This document shows, in pieces, positions 45,822 through 55,517 of a stretch of 64,000 nucleotides of DNA. The stretch covers positions 434,001-498,000 of the forward strand of contig JACKQB010000005.1 in assembly GCA_024233115.1 (NCBI GenBank), given 5' to 3'. Position numbers and translations under genes: made by a program. The notes beneath the pieces were generated by a model. It was given only the letters and a program-made list of their open reading frames with translations. It did not search any database and was not told the origin of the DNA. This DNA is from Akkermansiaceae bacterium. Its GTDB lineage: Bacteria > Verrucomicrobiota > Verrucomicrobiia > Verrucomicrobiales > Akkermansiaceae. The first letter of the stretch is position 1. The number at the start of each line of letters is the position of its first letter.

Positions 45822-45893
45822 TTGCTTTTCTTGTAAGTGCGATGTTCTACTGAAACTAAAGACTGGCCATGCGCACGAACAAATCGATAGGTT

Positions 45894-45940
45894 CTTGCCA
45901 TTGTTGGCAAGGATGACCACTTCGGTAACTTCATCGTTAC
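45894..45940 (-). promoter_or_regulatory. Two stem-loops upstream of the RRM gene
   Basis: CTTGCCA-TTGT-TGGCAAG (45894-45911) and GTAAC-N6-GTTAC (45925-45940), 73-119 nt before the start codon. They may be part of a structured 5' leader or an operator; no T-run marks them as terminators. Confidence 0.4.
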
Positions 45941-46047
45941 TCCACTGATCGGGACACCCAATAACCTATTTTCATTTTCTTGCAAGCAAAATCTCAATGG
46001 CTGAATTCAAATTGTTGTACGCTTCAAAACGGGCTGGATAGGCGGAT

Positions 46048-48624
46048 TTACTTGAGGGAGTGGAGGTAGGTCACCAGATCGGCAAATTGTTTGAGCGACA
46101 ACTCGTTGGCGAGGCCCGGGCCCATGAGGGTGGATGTTTGTTTGGTGATGCTCTTGACGTCCGGGGTTTTCAGCGTGGTGGAGATCCCCGCGATGTTGTT
46201 GACCACGACCTTTGTGCTGTCCTTGGAAACAAGTGTGCCCTGGTGGGTGGTGCCATCGTTGAGGGTCACGGTGACCCACGAATCGGAGATGGTGGCATCT
46301 GGCTTCAAGATGGCCTCTGCGATCTGTTCCTTGCTCAAACGGGACCCCATGTGGTTGAAGTCGGGACCTTTGACCGGGTCCCCTGGATTGATATTGTGGC
46401 AGGCGGCACAGGCGAGTCCCTTCAGCACTTTTTTCCCCGCCTTGGGGTTACCCTTGATTTTTTCGAGTGAAAGCATGACGTCCTCGATCGAGGTCTTTTC
46501 AATCTGCCCTTTGTTCTTATTAGCGCCCGCCGTATTGGAATCCTGAATGGTACCAATGCCCTCGATGTTCATACGATGTTTGTTAGCCACCGAGGCTAGG
46601 AACTCCTTGCCTGGGGCATTCGCATTCTCAAACTCAGAGCGGAAGACTTTTTCAATCTTATCCGACTCGGACCACCTGGCCAGCACGTAGAACGGGCCGC
46701 GCGTGTCGGGTCGGGTGCTCCACCACCATGAGCCGTCATAATCAGCCTCTTGCTGATAGAGTCGGGCGAGCGCGGTGAAGATTTTCTTCTTCAGCGCGGG
46801 GCTTTGGGTGCTGCTGAGTTTGGCAATGAGCCCGTCAACCGCCCTGGGGTTGTGCATCCAGCGCAGGGCCCAGAGAGCACCATCCTGGCTGGGGCCGTCA
46901 ATGGCGGCCAGGCAAGCGTCCGTGGCGTTGAGCTTGATGAGCGATCTAACAGCCACATGCGGCAGCACGACGTCCGAGTGTGGGGTTGCATGGGGTCCGC
47001 CTTGATGCCCTTTCTGCGTGGATGCCTTCATCGGTGCCGGCGGGATGGCCACGGCGAGCAAGGCGGGGGCCGTTTCCACTTTACCGATACGGCCCAGACC
47101 AACGGCAGCAGCGACCTGCACACGCGGGTCTGCGTCCTTCAGGCCTGCCAGGAACGGCTCCACGGGGGTTTGGACTGCGATGGGTATTCTGTCGGCCAGC
47201 GCGCGCAGCGCAAACTCACGCATGTCCTTGTCCCGGGTGAGTTCGTTGAGTCCGCCGCTGGCCTGCCCGCCGAGCAGCTGGGCGTAGGTAAAGAGGGCTG
47301 CGACACGTGACTCCTTCGATTGGGAGCGGTCTTTGGCAACGGCGAGAACAGCCGCTTGGTTGCGGCCACTGCTGTCCTTGCGATGGAGCAACTCCTGCTG
47401 GACGTGGAGCCGTGCGGTGGCGCTTTTTGACGTCAGGCCCTTGACCAGGGCCTCGTCCGACAGCTCCCGGAGCTTGGGAAAAGGGAGGTATTTCCAGTCC
47501 TTGGGCACCACGCGCTCAATGTAGCCTTTGCCGGGGTTGCCGCTGTAGCCGGCACCCTCCCAGGCCGAGAGGTACATGCGGCCCGAGCCATCGACATCGA
47601 CATCGGTGAACTGGGAAACCGAGATGTAGTTTTCCTGTTGTTGCGTAAAGGATGGTCCGTCCGGGGTGAGGCGATGGATGAACAGCTGGTTACGCCCCCA
47701 GTCGCCCATGAGTGGCACGTTGTTGTATTGTTCCGGCCAGCCGGGTTCTTGGAAAAACAGGGAGCCCGTCCCGGAGCCGCCGCCGACATCGACGAGTGCC
47801 GGGATGATTTCATCGGTGAAGTTTTTAAATAGGACAGGGTAGCCGTATTCGCCCGATTGGATTTGGTGGATGAAACGCACATTCCAGCCGCCGCCGTCGT
47901 TGGTGTTGCCACGGGTGAAGATATTCATAAACGGGTCAATCGCCACATCGTAGATATTGCGCAGCCCGTGGGTGTAGACCTCCATCTCCGTGCCGTCGGG
48001 GCGTACCCGGAGAATACCGCCACCCAGCATGGTGAGCCGGGTTCCGTCCGTGCCCTCGGCATCCACGAACCCAAAGTCACCCACGGCGATGTAGATCCAG
48101 CCATCAATTCCCATCCTGATGCCGTTTGTGGTGTGGTCCGCCCCGCGCTGCTGGTTGTGTAACAGTGTTGATACGTTTTTGATCAGATGCCGGGGTGGTC
48201 CGTCCGCCTTGCCATCCTGGTCGGTGTCTGTCAGCAAACTGAGATACATACCGGTCATGACCCCCTTGTCCCTGGGGATCTCTGTGTGCAGAACGTAGAG
48301 CTGGTCACCGACGCTGATGAGTCCACGCGGGTTGTCGATTTCCGCAAAGACCGTGTGCTGGTCGGCGACCCCATCATGATCGGTATCCCTGAGCCGGATG
48401 ATCCTTCCTTTTCCAGGGCCTTTACCCAGTGAACCCAGCAGGTCGACACCTACAAAGACGTCGCCATTCGGCGCAGCGCAGAGACAGGCAGGACAAGGGG
48501 TAAGGTCATTTCCCGAAAAACGGGTTGAGCTGAGTTCCATGGGTGCCTTGGCAGCCGCCACGCCAGTAGCGACCGTGAATAAACCGAGCATGCCGAGGCG
48601 CCGTAGTATGTGTGATGATTTCAT
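46048..48624 (-). CDS. PVC-type heme-binding CxxCH protein (membrane-bound dehydrogenase-like)
   Basis: An 858-residue exported protein. A signal peptide (LGMLGLFTVATGVAAAKA) is followed by a six-bladed glucose/sorbosone-dehydrogenase-like propeller (about 40-390; GDVFVGVDLLG, TTNGIRMGIDGWIYIAVGDFG), a HEAT-like helical region (about 400-640) and a C-terminal cytochrome c domain with heme motif CAACH at residues 739-743 and GPDFNHMG for the Met ligand region. The propeller may oxidise a sugar and pass electrons to the heme; substrate unknown. It diverges from the DUF1549 operon. Confidence 0.9.
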   Translation of the reverse strand: MKSSHILRRLGMLGLFTVATGVAAAKAPMELSSTRFSGNDLTPCPACLCAAPNGDVFVGVDLLGSLGKGPGKGRIIRLRDTDHDGVADQHTVFAEIDNPRGLISVGDQLYVLHTEIPRDKGVMTGMYLSLLTDTDQDGKADGPPRHLIKNVSTLLHNQQRGADHTTNGIRMGIDGWIYIAVGDFGFVDAEGTDGTRLTMLGGGILRVRPDGTEMEVYTHGLRNIYDVAIDPFMNIFTRGNTNDGGGWNVRFIHQIQSGEYGYPVLFKNFTDEIIPALVDVGGGSGTGSLFFQEPGWPEQYNNVPLMGDWGRNQLFIHRLTPDGPSFTQQQENYISVSQFTDVDVDGSGRMYLSAWEGAGYSGNPGKGYIERVVPKDWKYLPFPKLRELSDEALVKGLTSKSATARLHVQQELLHRKDSSGRNQAAVLAVAKDRSQSKESRVAALFTYAQLLGGQASGGLNELTRDKDMREFALRALADRIPIAVQTPVEPFLAGLKDADPRVQVAAAVGLGRIGKVETAPALLAVAIPPAPMKASTQKGHQGGPHATPHSDVVLPHVAVRSLIKLNATDACLAAIDGPSQDGALWALRWMHNPRAVDGLIAKLSSTQSPALKKKIFTALARLYQQEADYDGSWWWSTRPDTRGPFYVLARWSESDKIEKVFRSEFENANAPGKEFLASVANKHRMNIEGIGTIQDSNTAGANKNKGQIEKTSIEDVMLSLEKIKGNPKAGKKVLKGLACAACHNINPGDPVKGPDFNHMGSRLSKEQIAEAILKPDATISDSWVTVTLNDGTTHQGTLVSKDSTKVVVNNIAGISTTLKTPDVKSITKQTSTLMGPGLANELSLKQFADLVTYLHSLK

Positions 48625-48841
48625 GGGTGGATGGTTTCCAGAGCTGATCCCAGGCCTGGTCTGATACGATGATCTCTCAGGGCAGGATGAAAAAAGAATG
48701 CATACAGGTCAAGGCGACTCATTCTTTCATTCTTTCAGTTCCGTGTGGTCAGTGGGCTATATCATGAATTTTTTTTATTTATTTGAAACTTTCCGGCCGC
48801 ATTTGCGTTTACAACTACGGAGGAAATGCTTCCACGGGGTA

Positions 48842-50524
48842 ATGATCATCTCGGATAGTCTGGGGTTTTGCCGACAGTCCACCGGACTGCCCGTGGTGAC
48901 TGTTATCCTGACACTTGCCTTGGGTAGCCTGGGTGCGGAAACAATAGAAAAAAAGACAGAAAAAAACGACGGCCAGGCCAAAGCGGTGGTGGCAAAGCCG
49001 CAAGTCCCGCCTGCGGCTCCGTTGGTCGTCCCATACGAAAGTGATCAGGCGCCTGTTCCTGCCACCCGCATCGACCAACTCGTTCAATCCGTTCTTAAAA
49101 AACAGGGGATCACCCCGGCCCGGACATGTTCCGACGAGGTGTTTATCCGCCGCGTTTTCCTGGATGTCATCGGCACACTGCCGAAGCAAAGGGAGGTGGT
49201 CTATTTCATCAATAGCAATGACCCCGGCAAACGTGCAAAACTCATCGATGTGTTGATGGCCCGCGACGAGTTCACCGATTACTGGACGTTGAAGTGGTGT
49301 GACTTGCTGCGGGTGAAATCCGAGTTTCCCGTGAACCTGTGGCCCAACGGTGTGCAAGCATACCATCGCTGGATTCGGGATGCGGTGAAGGAGAACCGGC
49401 CGTATGATGTTTTTGCCCGACAACTCCTCACATCAAGTGGCAGCAACTTCCGCGAGCCAGCGGTCAATTTCTACCGGGCGGTGCAGGGAACCGATCCCGA
49501 GGCCATTGGCGAGATGGTCGCCCTTACCTTCATGGGCGTGAGAACCGAGCACTGGTCGGAAAACACCCGCAAGGAGTTCGGCACCTTTTTCTCACGGGTG
49601 GCCTATAAAAAAACGGTCGAGTGGAAAGAGGAGATCGTTTACCTCGACCCCGAAGCCAACACGCCTTTGAACGCTGTCTTCCCGGACCGGAAAAAAATCA
49701 CCATCCCCGCTGGTGATGACCCCCGGGTGGCGTTTGCCGACTGGTTGATCACCCCGGAGAACCCCTGGTTCACCCAGAGTATCTCCAACCGTGTCTGGTA
49801 CTGGCTGATGGGGCGCGGCATCATCCATGAGCCGGATGATGTCCGACCTAACAATCCTGTATCCAATCCCGGGTTGCTCACGTATTTGCAAGGCGAGTTA
49901 GTGAAGTCCAATTATGACTTGAAGCATCTGTTCCGACTGATCCTCAACTCGCAAACCTACCAGCAGTCGTGCATCCCACGAAGCAAGCACCCATACGCGG
50001 CGGCCTATTTTGGCCATTACCATATGCGTCGTCTCGATGCCGAAGTCCTGGTGGATGCGCTCAACGGTTTTGGTAACACCACAGAGAAATACTGGAGCCC
50101 CATACCTGAGCCGTTTACCTTCATCCCGGAAGACAAGCGGACCATCACCCTTTCCGACGGTAGTATCACCAGCCAGTTTTTGGAGATGTTTGGTCGGCCC
50201 AGCAGGGACAAAGGCTATGAATCCGAGCGCGAGACCAATCCCACGGAATTCCAACGCCTCTACATGCTGAACTCCACCGAGATCCACGCAAGGATCTACA
50301 AAAGCCCGGTGCTCAAGCAAATCCTGGCGCAAACAAGAAATGACAAACCGGCAACCGTCCGCATGGTTTATCTCAGTATCCTATCCCGGAGACCCACCCC
50401 ACAGGAGGCTGCCGTTGCTCTCAAGTATTTCAACGGGCCGGGAAAAAAATCCGGCTCGACGGGGGCGGTGTATGACCTCGCATGGGCACTCCTGAATACC
50501 AAGGAGTTTCTCTACAAACACTAA
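48842..50524 (+). CDS. DUF1549/DUF1553 domain protein
   Basis: A 560-residue exported protein typical of Planctomycetota and Verrucomicrobiota. DUF1549 (about 90-290) includes TRIDQLVQSVLKKQGI, FIRRVFLDVIGTLP, TDYWTLKWCDLLRVKSE, WIRDAVKENRPYDVFARQLL; DUF1553 (about 320-545) has FTQSISNRVWYWLMGRGIIHEPDDVRP and HLFRLILNSQTYQ. No CxxCH cytochrome domain is fused, unlike many relatives. ATG 48842 gives a signal-like N-terminus; a 10-codon out-of-frame reading frame with GGAGG (ATG 48826) overlaps it. First gene of an operon with DUF1501 and PPC genes. Function unknown. Confidence 0.88.
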   Translation: MIISDSLGFCRQSTGLPVVTVILTLALGSLGAETIEKKTEKNDGQAKAVVAKPQVPPAAPLVVPYESDQAPVPATRIDQLVQSVLKKQGITPARTCSDEVFIRRVFLDVIGTLPKQREVVYFINSNDPGKRAKLIDVLMARDEFTDYWTLKWCDLLRVKSEFPVNLWPNGVQAYHRWIRDAVKENRPYDVFARQLLTSSGSNFREPAVNFYRAVQGTDPEAIGEMVALTFMGVRTEHWSENTRKEFGTFFSRVAYKKTVEWKEEIVYLDPEANTPLNAVFPDRKKITIPAGDDPRVAFADWLITPENPWFTQSISNRVWYWLMGRGIIHEPDDVRPNNPVSNPGLLTYLQGELVKSNYDLKHLFRLILNSQTYQQSCIPRSKHPYAAAYFGHYHMRRLDAEVLVDALNGFGNTTEKYWSPIPEPFTFIPEDKRTITLSDGSITSQFLEMFGRPSRDKGYESERETNPTEFQRLYMLNSTEIHARIYKSPVLKQILAQTRNDKPATVRMVYLSILSRRPTPQEAAVALKYFNGPGKKSGSTGAVYDLAWALLNTKEFLYKH

Positions 50525-50550
50525 ACCCTAACAACAGAAACAGCACCGCC

Positions 50551-51894
50551 ATGAATGACCCCGACCATCCTGTAAACCTATCACGGCGCCATGTCTTGAA
50601 AACCGGTGCGGCGGCTGCGCTGGGAATACCATTCCTGAATTCGGTCAATTTCAGCCATGCAGCCGGGGATGAATCCAGGTCTAACACATTCACTCCCGGC
50701 CAGGCGAAAGCGGTGATCGAAATCTGGATGTGGGGTGGCCCGTCCCACCTCGATACCTTTGACCCCAAGCCCGGCGCCGGGCCGGACTACTGCGGCCCCT
50801 ATAACGAGGTGGTTAAGACCGTGGCGGACGGAATGGTGATCAACTCCAAACTGCCCCTCATGGCCAAACAGGCTGACAAGTTCTCGCTGATCCGCAGTAT
50901 GACGCACGGTGTGAATGCGCACGAGACAGCCTCCTATCTGATGCAAACAGGGCGCTCGCCGGGTGACGGGCAGGTCTATCCATGTATCGGCTCGGTGGTG
51001 TCCAAGTTCAAAGGATATGACGCGGGATACAAAGGCCTGTTGCCACCCTACATCGTGCTTACCCAACCGCATGGACGTTTTTCAGAGGAAGGGTTTCTAG
51101 GGCCGAAATACAAACCCTTTGCAACGGGCGGGGACCCGAGCAGGAACCCCTTTACCGTGCAGGGGGTCATTGCCCAGGGGATTACGGATGCCCGACAGCA
51201 AAGTCGCCGCGACCTGCTGCACTCGCTCGACACCCTCGGTAAAGCCAATACTAACACCAGGGATTTCAAGAAGCTCGACGAGTGCGAGGAAAAAGCCTAC
51301 TCGATGATCCTCGGAGATGCACGCAAGGTGTTTGATCTATCCAGCGAGCCAGCCGCGCTGCGCGATAAATACGGTCGGAATAGCTTCGGTCAGTCCTGCC
51401 TGATGGCCCGCAAGTTGGTAGAGAATGGTGTCAAATACATCACCCTCAACTACAAAGGCTGGGACACCCACAAGATGCATTTCAACCTGATGAACCAGAA
51501 GCTGCCCCAGATGGACCAGGCGATTGCGACGCTCTTTGAAGACCTCGCCGGGCGTGGATTGCTCGATAGCACCATCGTCTGGTGCTCGGGCGAGTTTGGC
51601 CGGACACCCAAAGTCCTCTGGAACGAGCCCTGGAAAGGTGGCCGTGGTCACTTCGGCGCCTGTTTCTCCTCGCTGGTCGGCGGGGGTGGCTTTGTCGGCG
51701 GTCACGTTGTCGGGGCCTCGGATGAAAAAGGGATGGAGGTGGCGGACCGTCCTGTCTACCCCCAGGATTTCCTCGGAAGTATTTACGAAAAACTCGGTAT
51801 CAACCCCGAGGGCACTCTGCCCAATGGTCGTGGAGAGCACGTCCCGATCACGATCCCCACCCAAGGGAAAGGTCGCCTGAAGGAAATCATGTAA
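50551..51894 (+). CDS. DUF1501 protein with Tat signal
   Basis: A 447-residue alkaline-phosphatase-like protein. The N-terminus carries a twin-arginine signal (LSRRHVLKTGAAAALG). The fold's features: WMWGGPSHLDTFDPKPGAGPDYCGPY, SMTHGVNAHETASYLMQTG, GWDTHKMHFNLMNQKLPQMD, VWCSGEFGRTPK and GRGHFGACFSSLVGGGGFVGG. DUF1501 is nearly always paired with DUF1549/DUF1553, as here (26 bp gap). The pair is suspected to handle sulfated or complex glycans, but no activity is proven. ATG 50551 is set by the Tat motif. Confidence 0.9.
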   Translation: MNDPDHPVNLSRRHVLKTGAAAALGIPFLNSVNFSHAAGDESRSNTFTPGQAKAVIEIWMWGGPSHLDTFDPKPGAGPDYCGPYNEVVKTVADGMVINSKLPLMAKQADKFSLIRSMTHGVNAHETASYLMQTGRSPGDGQVYPCIGSVVSKFKGYDAGYKGLLPPYIVLTQPHGRFSEEGFLGPKYKPFATGGDPSRNPFTVQGVIAQGITDARQQSRRDLLHSLDTLGKANTNTRDFKKLDECEEKAYSMILGDARKVFDLSSEPAALRDKYGRNSFGQSCLMARKLVENGVKYITLNYKGWDTHKMHFNLMNQKLPQMDQAIATLFEDLAGRGLLDSTIVWCSGEFGRTPKVLWNEPWKGGRGHFGACFSSLVGGGGFVGGHVVGASDEKGMEVADRPVYPQDFLGSIYEKLGINPEGTLPNGRGEHVPITIPTQGKGRLKEIM

Positions 51895-51907
51895 CCATCC
51901 ACAGATC

Positions 51908-54145
51908 ATGAGGGTTTTCCCGATCACAGCACTTCTTCTGGCGGTTTGCCTAACAGCTAACGCGGAGCCCGGGCAATCCGCGTCCCACGTTGCCTATGTC
52001 TACCCCGCAGGTGCCCAGCAGGGAGCTACCATCGAGGTCACCGCAGCGGGTCGTGGCCTCAGGGGCGTCAAGGAGGTGTTTGTCACCGGGGACGGGGTGA
52101 AGGCGACCTACGTGCTCAGTTTTTCCAACTATAAAAAAACCTACGCCGATTACTTGAAACAACTGCAGCGGGACATCAGGCGGAAGGAGGGAACGGCTCG
52201 TCGAAAGGGCAATAAAAAACCGGATCAAAAAAAGAAGAAAAACCAGGGTCCGGAGGTGGTTGTCCCGCCGGATCACCCCATTTTCCGTGATCTGAAAAAA
52301 TGCACTTTCGAGCAGCTCGGCGCTCTTCTCCGAAGGCACTACAAGGAAAGCCAGCAACAGAACCGCGAGCTCGAGGAACTCTGTCTGATCCGGGTGACTG
52401 TGTCCCCGGACGCCGCGCCGGGGATGCGGGAAATGAGGCTCCTAACAGGAAACGGCATCAGCAACCCGATGCGCTTTTATATCGGGGAAAAACCCGAAGC
52501 CTTGGAAGTCGAGCCTAACGATACGGCAGCTATCAACCAAACACTGGCTCCACCCTTCGTCATCAACGGGCAGATCACGGCTGGTGATATCGACCGGTTT
52601 AAGTTCAACGCCAAAGCCGGTCAACAACTGCTCATCCAGGGGCACGCGCGTGCCATTATCCCCTACATCGCAGACGCCGTTCCCGGCTGGTTTCAGGCGA
52701 CGCTTACCCTCTATGACGAGTCGGGAAAAGAAGTGGCCTATGCAGACGACTACCGTTTTAGCCCGGACCCCGTGCTGTTTTATAAAATCCCCAAGGACGC
52801 ATGTTACACCGTCGAAATACGCGATTCCATCTACCGTGGGCGTGAGGACTTTGTCTATCGTATCGCTGTCGGCGAGGATCCGTTTATCACCAGCATTTTC
52901 CCTTTAGGTGGCAGCCATGGGCATAGAACCAGGGTCACCCTGTCGGGATGGAACCTTCCCACCCGACAAGCCGAGCTCGATGTCGCTCAGGACCCCGGGA
53001 CCATTCAGCAATTCTCCCTCGCACACTCCAACCAGATCCCCTACGCCGTGGGTGATCTTCCCGAGGAGTTTGAAACACCTGGCAACGACTCGGTTTCCAC
53101 GGCGCAATCCATTTCCGCGCACACCATTGTCAACGGCAGGATTGAGAGTCCGGGTGATAAGGATGTGTATCGGTTCAAAGGCCGGGCCGGCGACCAGGTT
53201 ATCGTTGAGATCCATGCACGCCGACTCCACTCCCCCATGGACTCCATGCTTCGCCTCACCGATGCCAAGGGCAAGGTCATCGCGTGGAATGATGACGCCG
53301 GGCAGCTTAACGTGGGTATGCTGACCCACCACGCCGATTCAAAACTGAGTGCCCACTTGCCCAAGGAAGGAAACTACTACATCCACGTTTCCGATACCCA
53401 GAACCAGGGCGGGCAGGAATACGGATACCGGTTGCGCGTCAGCAGGCCGCGACCCGATTTTTCAGTCAGCGCCACGCCGTCGAGCATCACTGTTAGGCAG
53501 GCTTGCACCGTTCCTATCAACGTGCATGTGGTTCGAAAAGACGGGTTTGATGGAGATATCGACATCATTCTCAAGGATGCCCCCAAGGGGTTCAGGCTGG
53601 CGGGCGCAACCATCCCATCGGGCTGTGACCAGATGACGATGACCCTCACCGCCCCCACGGGAGTGAAGAACACCCTTTTCCATGTGCGGCTTCAGGCCCG
53701 GGCCAAAGTGGGGCGCCAGACGGTAACCCGGTCGGTTGTGCCATGCGAGGGTATGACCCAGGCCTTTATCACCGAGCACATCATGCCCTCGGAGCAAACC
53801 ACGGTCTTCGTCTCAGGATGGGGCGAGGCGCCAGAGGTGATTCTATCGAAAAATGCCAAGGTGAGTATCCGGCCGGGTGGCTCGACAAAGCTGCGTATTA
53901 AAAAAACCAAATCCGACGGCAGTCTGGTGATGAAACTCTATCAGGCGCCCGATGGAATCACGCTCGAACAAAACAGGTCGGGTAAAAACGCACTCAGCGT
54001 ATCCCTGAAAGCCAGCGAGAAAATGAAACCCGGAACCGCGGGAAACCTGATGATCGAGGTGTTCAGGGAATTTAACAAGAAGGGGAAAAACACACGCCTG
54101 CAATCGATCGGTGTCATGCCTGCATTCCCGTTTATCATCGAGTGA
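51908..54145 (+). CDS. Exported PPC-domain (pre-peptidase C-terminal) protein
   Basis: A 745-residue protein with a signal peptide. An N-terminal IPT-like segment (VYPAGAQQGATIEVTAAGRGL) is interrupted by a Lys/Arg-rich insertion (about residues 80-120). Two PPC-type beta-sandwiches follow (EVEPNDTAAINQTLAPPFVINGQI...DIDRFKF at about 200-320 and NGRIESPGDKDVYRFKGRAG at about 410-520), then an Ig-like region. PPC domains bind substrate or keep enzymes soluble. It begins 14 bp after DUF1501 and completes the three-gene operon, probably as a surface partner of the two enzymes. Confidence 0.85.
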   Translation: MRVFPITALLLAVCLTANAEPGQSASHVAYVYPAGAQQGATIEVTAAGRGLRGVKEVFVTGDGVKATYVLSFSNYKKTYADYLKQLQRDIRRKEGTARRKGNKKPDQKKKKNQGPEVVVPPDHPIFRDLKKCTFEQLGALLRRHYKESQQQNRELEELCLIRVTVSPDAAPGMREMRLLTGNGISNPMRFYIGEKPEALEVEPNDTAAINQTLAPPFVINGQITAGDIDRFKFNAKAGQQLLIQGHARAIIPYIADAVPGWFQATLTLYDESGKEVAYADDYRFSPDPVLFYKIPKDACYTVEIRDSIYRGREDFVYRIAVGEDPFITSIFPLGGSHGHRTRVTLSGWNLPTRQAELDVAQDPGTIQQFSLAHSNQIPYAVGDLPEEFETPGNDSVSTAQSISAHTIVNGRIESPGDKDVYRFKGRAGDQVIVEIHARRLHSPMDSMLRLTDAKGKVIAWNDDAGQLNVGMLTHHADSKLSAHLPKEGNYYIHVSDTQNQGGQEYGYRLRVSRPRPDFSVSATPSSITVRQACTVPINVHVVRKDGFDGDIDIILKDAPKGFRLAGATIPSGCDQMTMTLTAPTGVKNTLFHVRLQARAKVGRQTVTRSVVPCEGMTQAFITEHIMPSEQTTVFVSGWGEAPEVILSKNAKVSIRPGGSTKLRIKKTKSDGSLVMKLYQAPDGITLEQNRSGKNALSVSLKASEKMKPGTAGNLMIEVFREFNKKGKNTRLQSIGVMPAFPFIIE

Positions 54146-54229
54146 CCTTCGACTGAAATTTTTCTCTTCCCGGCGCGTATCCTGTTCATACCCATCCATC
54201 ATCCTGTGTTACAAGAAATCGATCATTCC

Positions 54230-55426
54230 ATGCCCGCGACAGATGTGGTGCCTGCAAAAACCAGCCAGCCTCAGGATCTGCCGGTTGCCGTGAGCTGCTC
54301 CCGTTTCCCCGGGGCCGATGGTGTGGAGGAGCTGCAATGGATGATCCGGCCCACACGCTACGCCTCCTTTGAAACCCAGCTTGAGTGGGTCCGGCTCGCC
54401 TATGAAAAAGCGGTTGAAGACGCAGGTATGACTATGAACACCGCCGTCTGGCGCAGATTCCTCTGCAGTGACCTGCTGAACCAGACCGGGATTCTGCAAA
54501 GCCAGCCATTTGCCGTGCCGGATGACCAGCCTAACAAGTGCGCTGTTTCCTGGGTCTGCCAGCCCCCTGTCGCGCCATCCAAGGTGACCCTGTGGGCACA
54601 GCATGTCTTTGATCCGTCCGGGTCACTCCAAAAAACCAAGAGCGGAAAAACGCTCAGCCTGAACCGTGGCGAGCTGACCCACTATTGGACTACGGGTGTC
54701 ACCACACCCGATGTCGAGGGCGCCTATGACCAGACCCTGGGGATTTTCGGGCAGTACGACGAGGTGCTCAGTGCCCACCATCTGACTCTGGCGGATAATG
54801 TCGTGCGCACCTGGTTTTTTGCCCAAAACGTCGATGCCAATTACGCGGGACTCGTCGAGGCCCGGAACGAGGTTTTTAATGAGTGTGGGCTGACACCAAA
54901 GACCCACTACATTGCCAGCACCGGTATCGAGGGCGGCTCTTCCGAGGTGTCCGCGCGTACCATGATGGACGCCTACGCCATCCGGGGTGTGAAACCAGAG
55001 CAGATTACCCACCTGCACGCACAGGATTACCTGAGCCCCACCCATATCTACGGGGTGGCTTTCGAGCGCGGCACCAGCATCGCCTACCGCGACCGCAAAC
55101 ATATCTTTATCTCAGGAACCGCCAGCATCGATTCCCATGGCGAGATCCTCTATCCGGGTGATGTTTTCCATCAGCTCGACCGCACCCTGATCAACATCGA
55201 GGCATTGCTCAACGAGGCCGGTGCCACCATGGCCGACATGCAGGTGATGCTCGTCTACCTCCGCGACCCCAACGACCACGCACCCATCCTGGTCGAACTC
55301 AACAAACGCTTTCCTGACACGCCCTTTGAAGTCGTCACCGCCCCCGTCTGCCGCCCCGGCTGGCTGATAGAAATCGAAGGCCTCGCCGTGGTCGCGAATG
55401 ATGCCCCGGAACTACCGGCCTTTTAA
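54230..55426 (+). CDS. Two-domain RidA/YjgF-like protein (chorismatase FkbO/Hyg5-like layout)
   Basis: A 398-residue protein. The C-terminal half is RidA-like (ISGTASIDSHGEILYPGDVFHQLDRTLINIEALLNEAGATMADMQVMLVYLRDPNDHAPI). The N-terminal half has an RNase H-like arrangement resembling chorismatases (VTLWAQHVFDP; VRTWFFAQNVDANYAGLVEARNEVF). FkbO/Hyg5 proteins cleave chorismate to benzoate derivatives; here only the fold is supported. Start is ATG 54230 or GTG 54206. The stop codon lies 2 bp before a REP element. Confidence 0.65.
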   Translation: MPATDVVPAKTSQPQDLPVAVSCSRFPGADGVEELQWMIRPTRYASFETQLEWVRLAYEKAVEDAGMTMNTAVWRRFLCSDLLNQTGILQSQPFAVPDDQPNKCAVSWVCQPPVAPSKVTLWAQHVFDPSGSLQKTKSGKTLSLNRGELTHYWTTGVTTPDVEGAYDQTLGIFGQYDEVLSAHHLTLADNVVRTWFFAQNVDANYAGLVEARNEVFNECGLTPKTHYIASTGIEGGSSEVSARTMMDAYAIRGVKPEQITHLHAQDYLSPTHIYGVAFERGTSIAYRDRKHIFISGTASIDSHGEILYPGDVFHQLDRTLINIEALLNEAGATMADMQVMLVYLRDPNDHAPILVELNKRFPDTPFEVVTAPVCRPGWLIEIEGLAVVANDAPELPAF

Positions 55427-55427
55427 G

Positions 55428-55497
55428 GTAGGACAGCTTTGCAAGCTGTCGGCAACCCAAGTACACATCCTGCCGACAGCTTGCAAAGCTGTCCTAC
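55428..55497. repeat. REP family B, complete 70-bp palindrome (right after the RidA-like stop)
   Basis: Arms GTAGGACAGCTTTGCAAGCT and AGCTTGCAAAGCTGTCCTAC are perfect complements; the loop is asymmetric (CAACCCAAGTACACATCCTG). It is inverted relative to the copy at 56505. Confidence 0.93.
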
Positions 55498-55517
55498 TCT
55501 CCCAAGGTGTCAACCGT

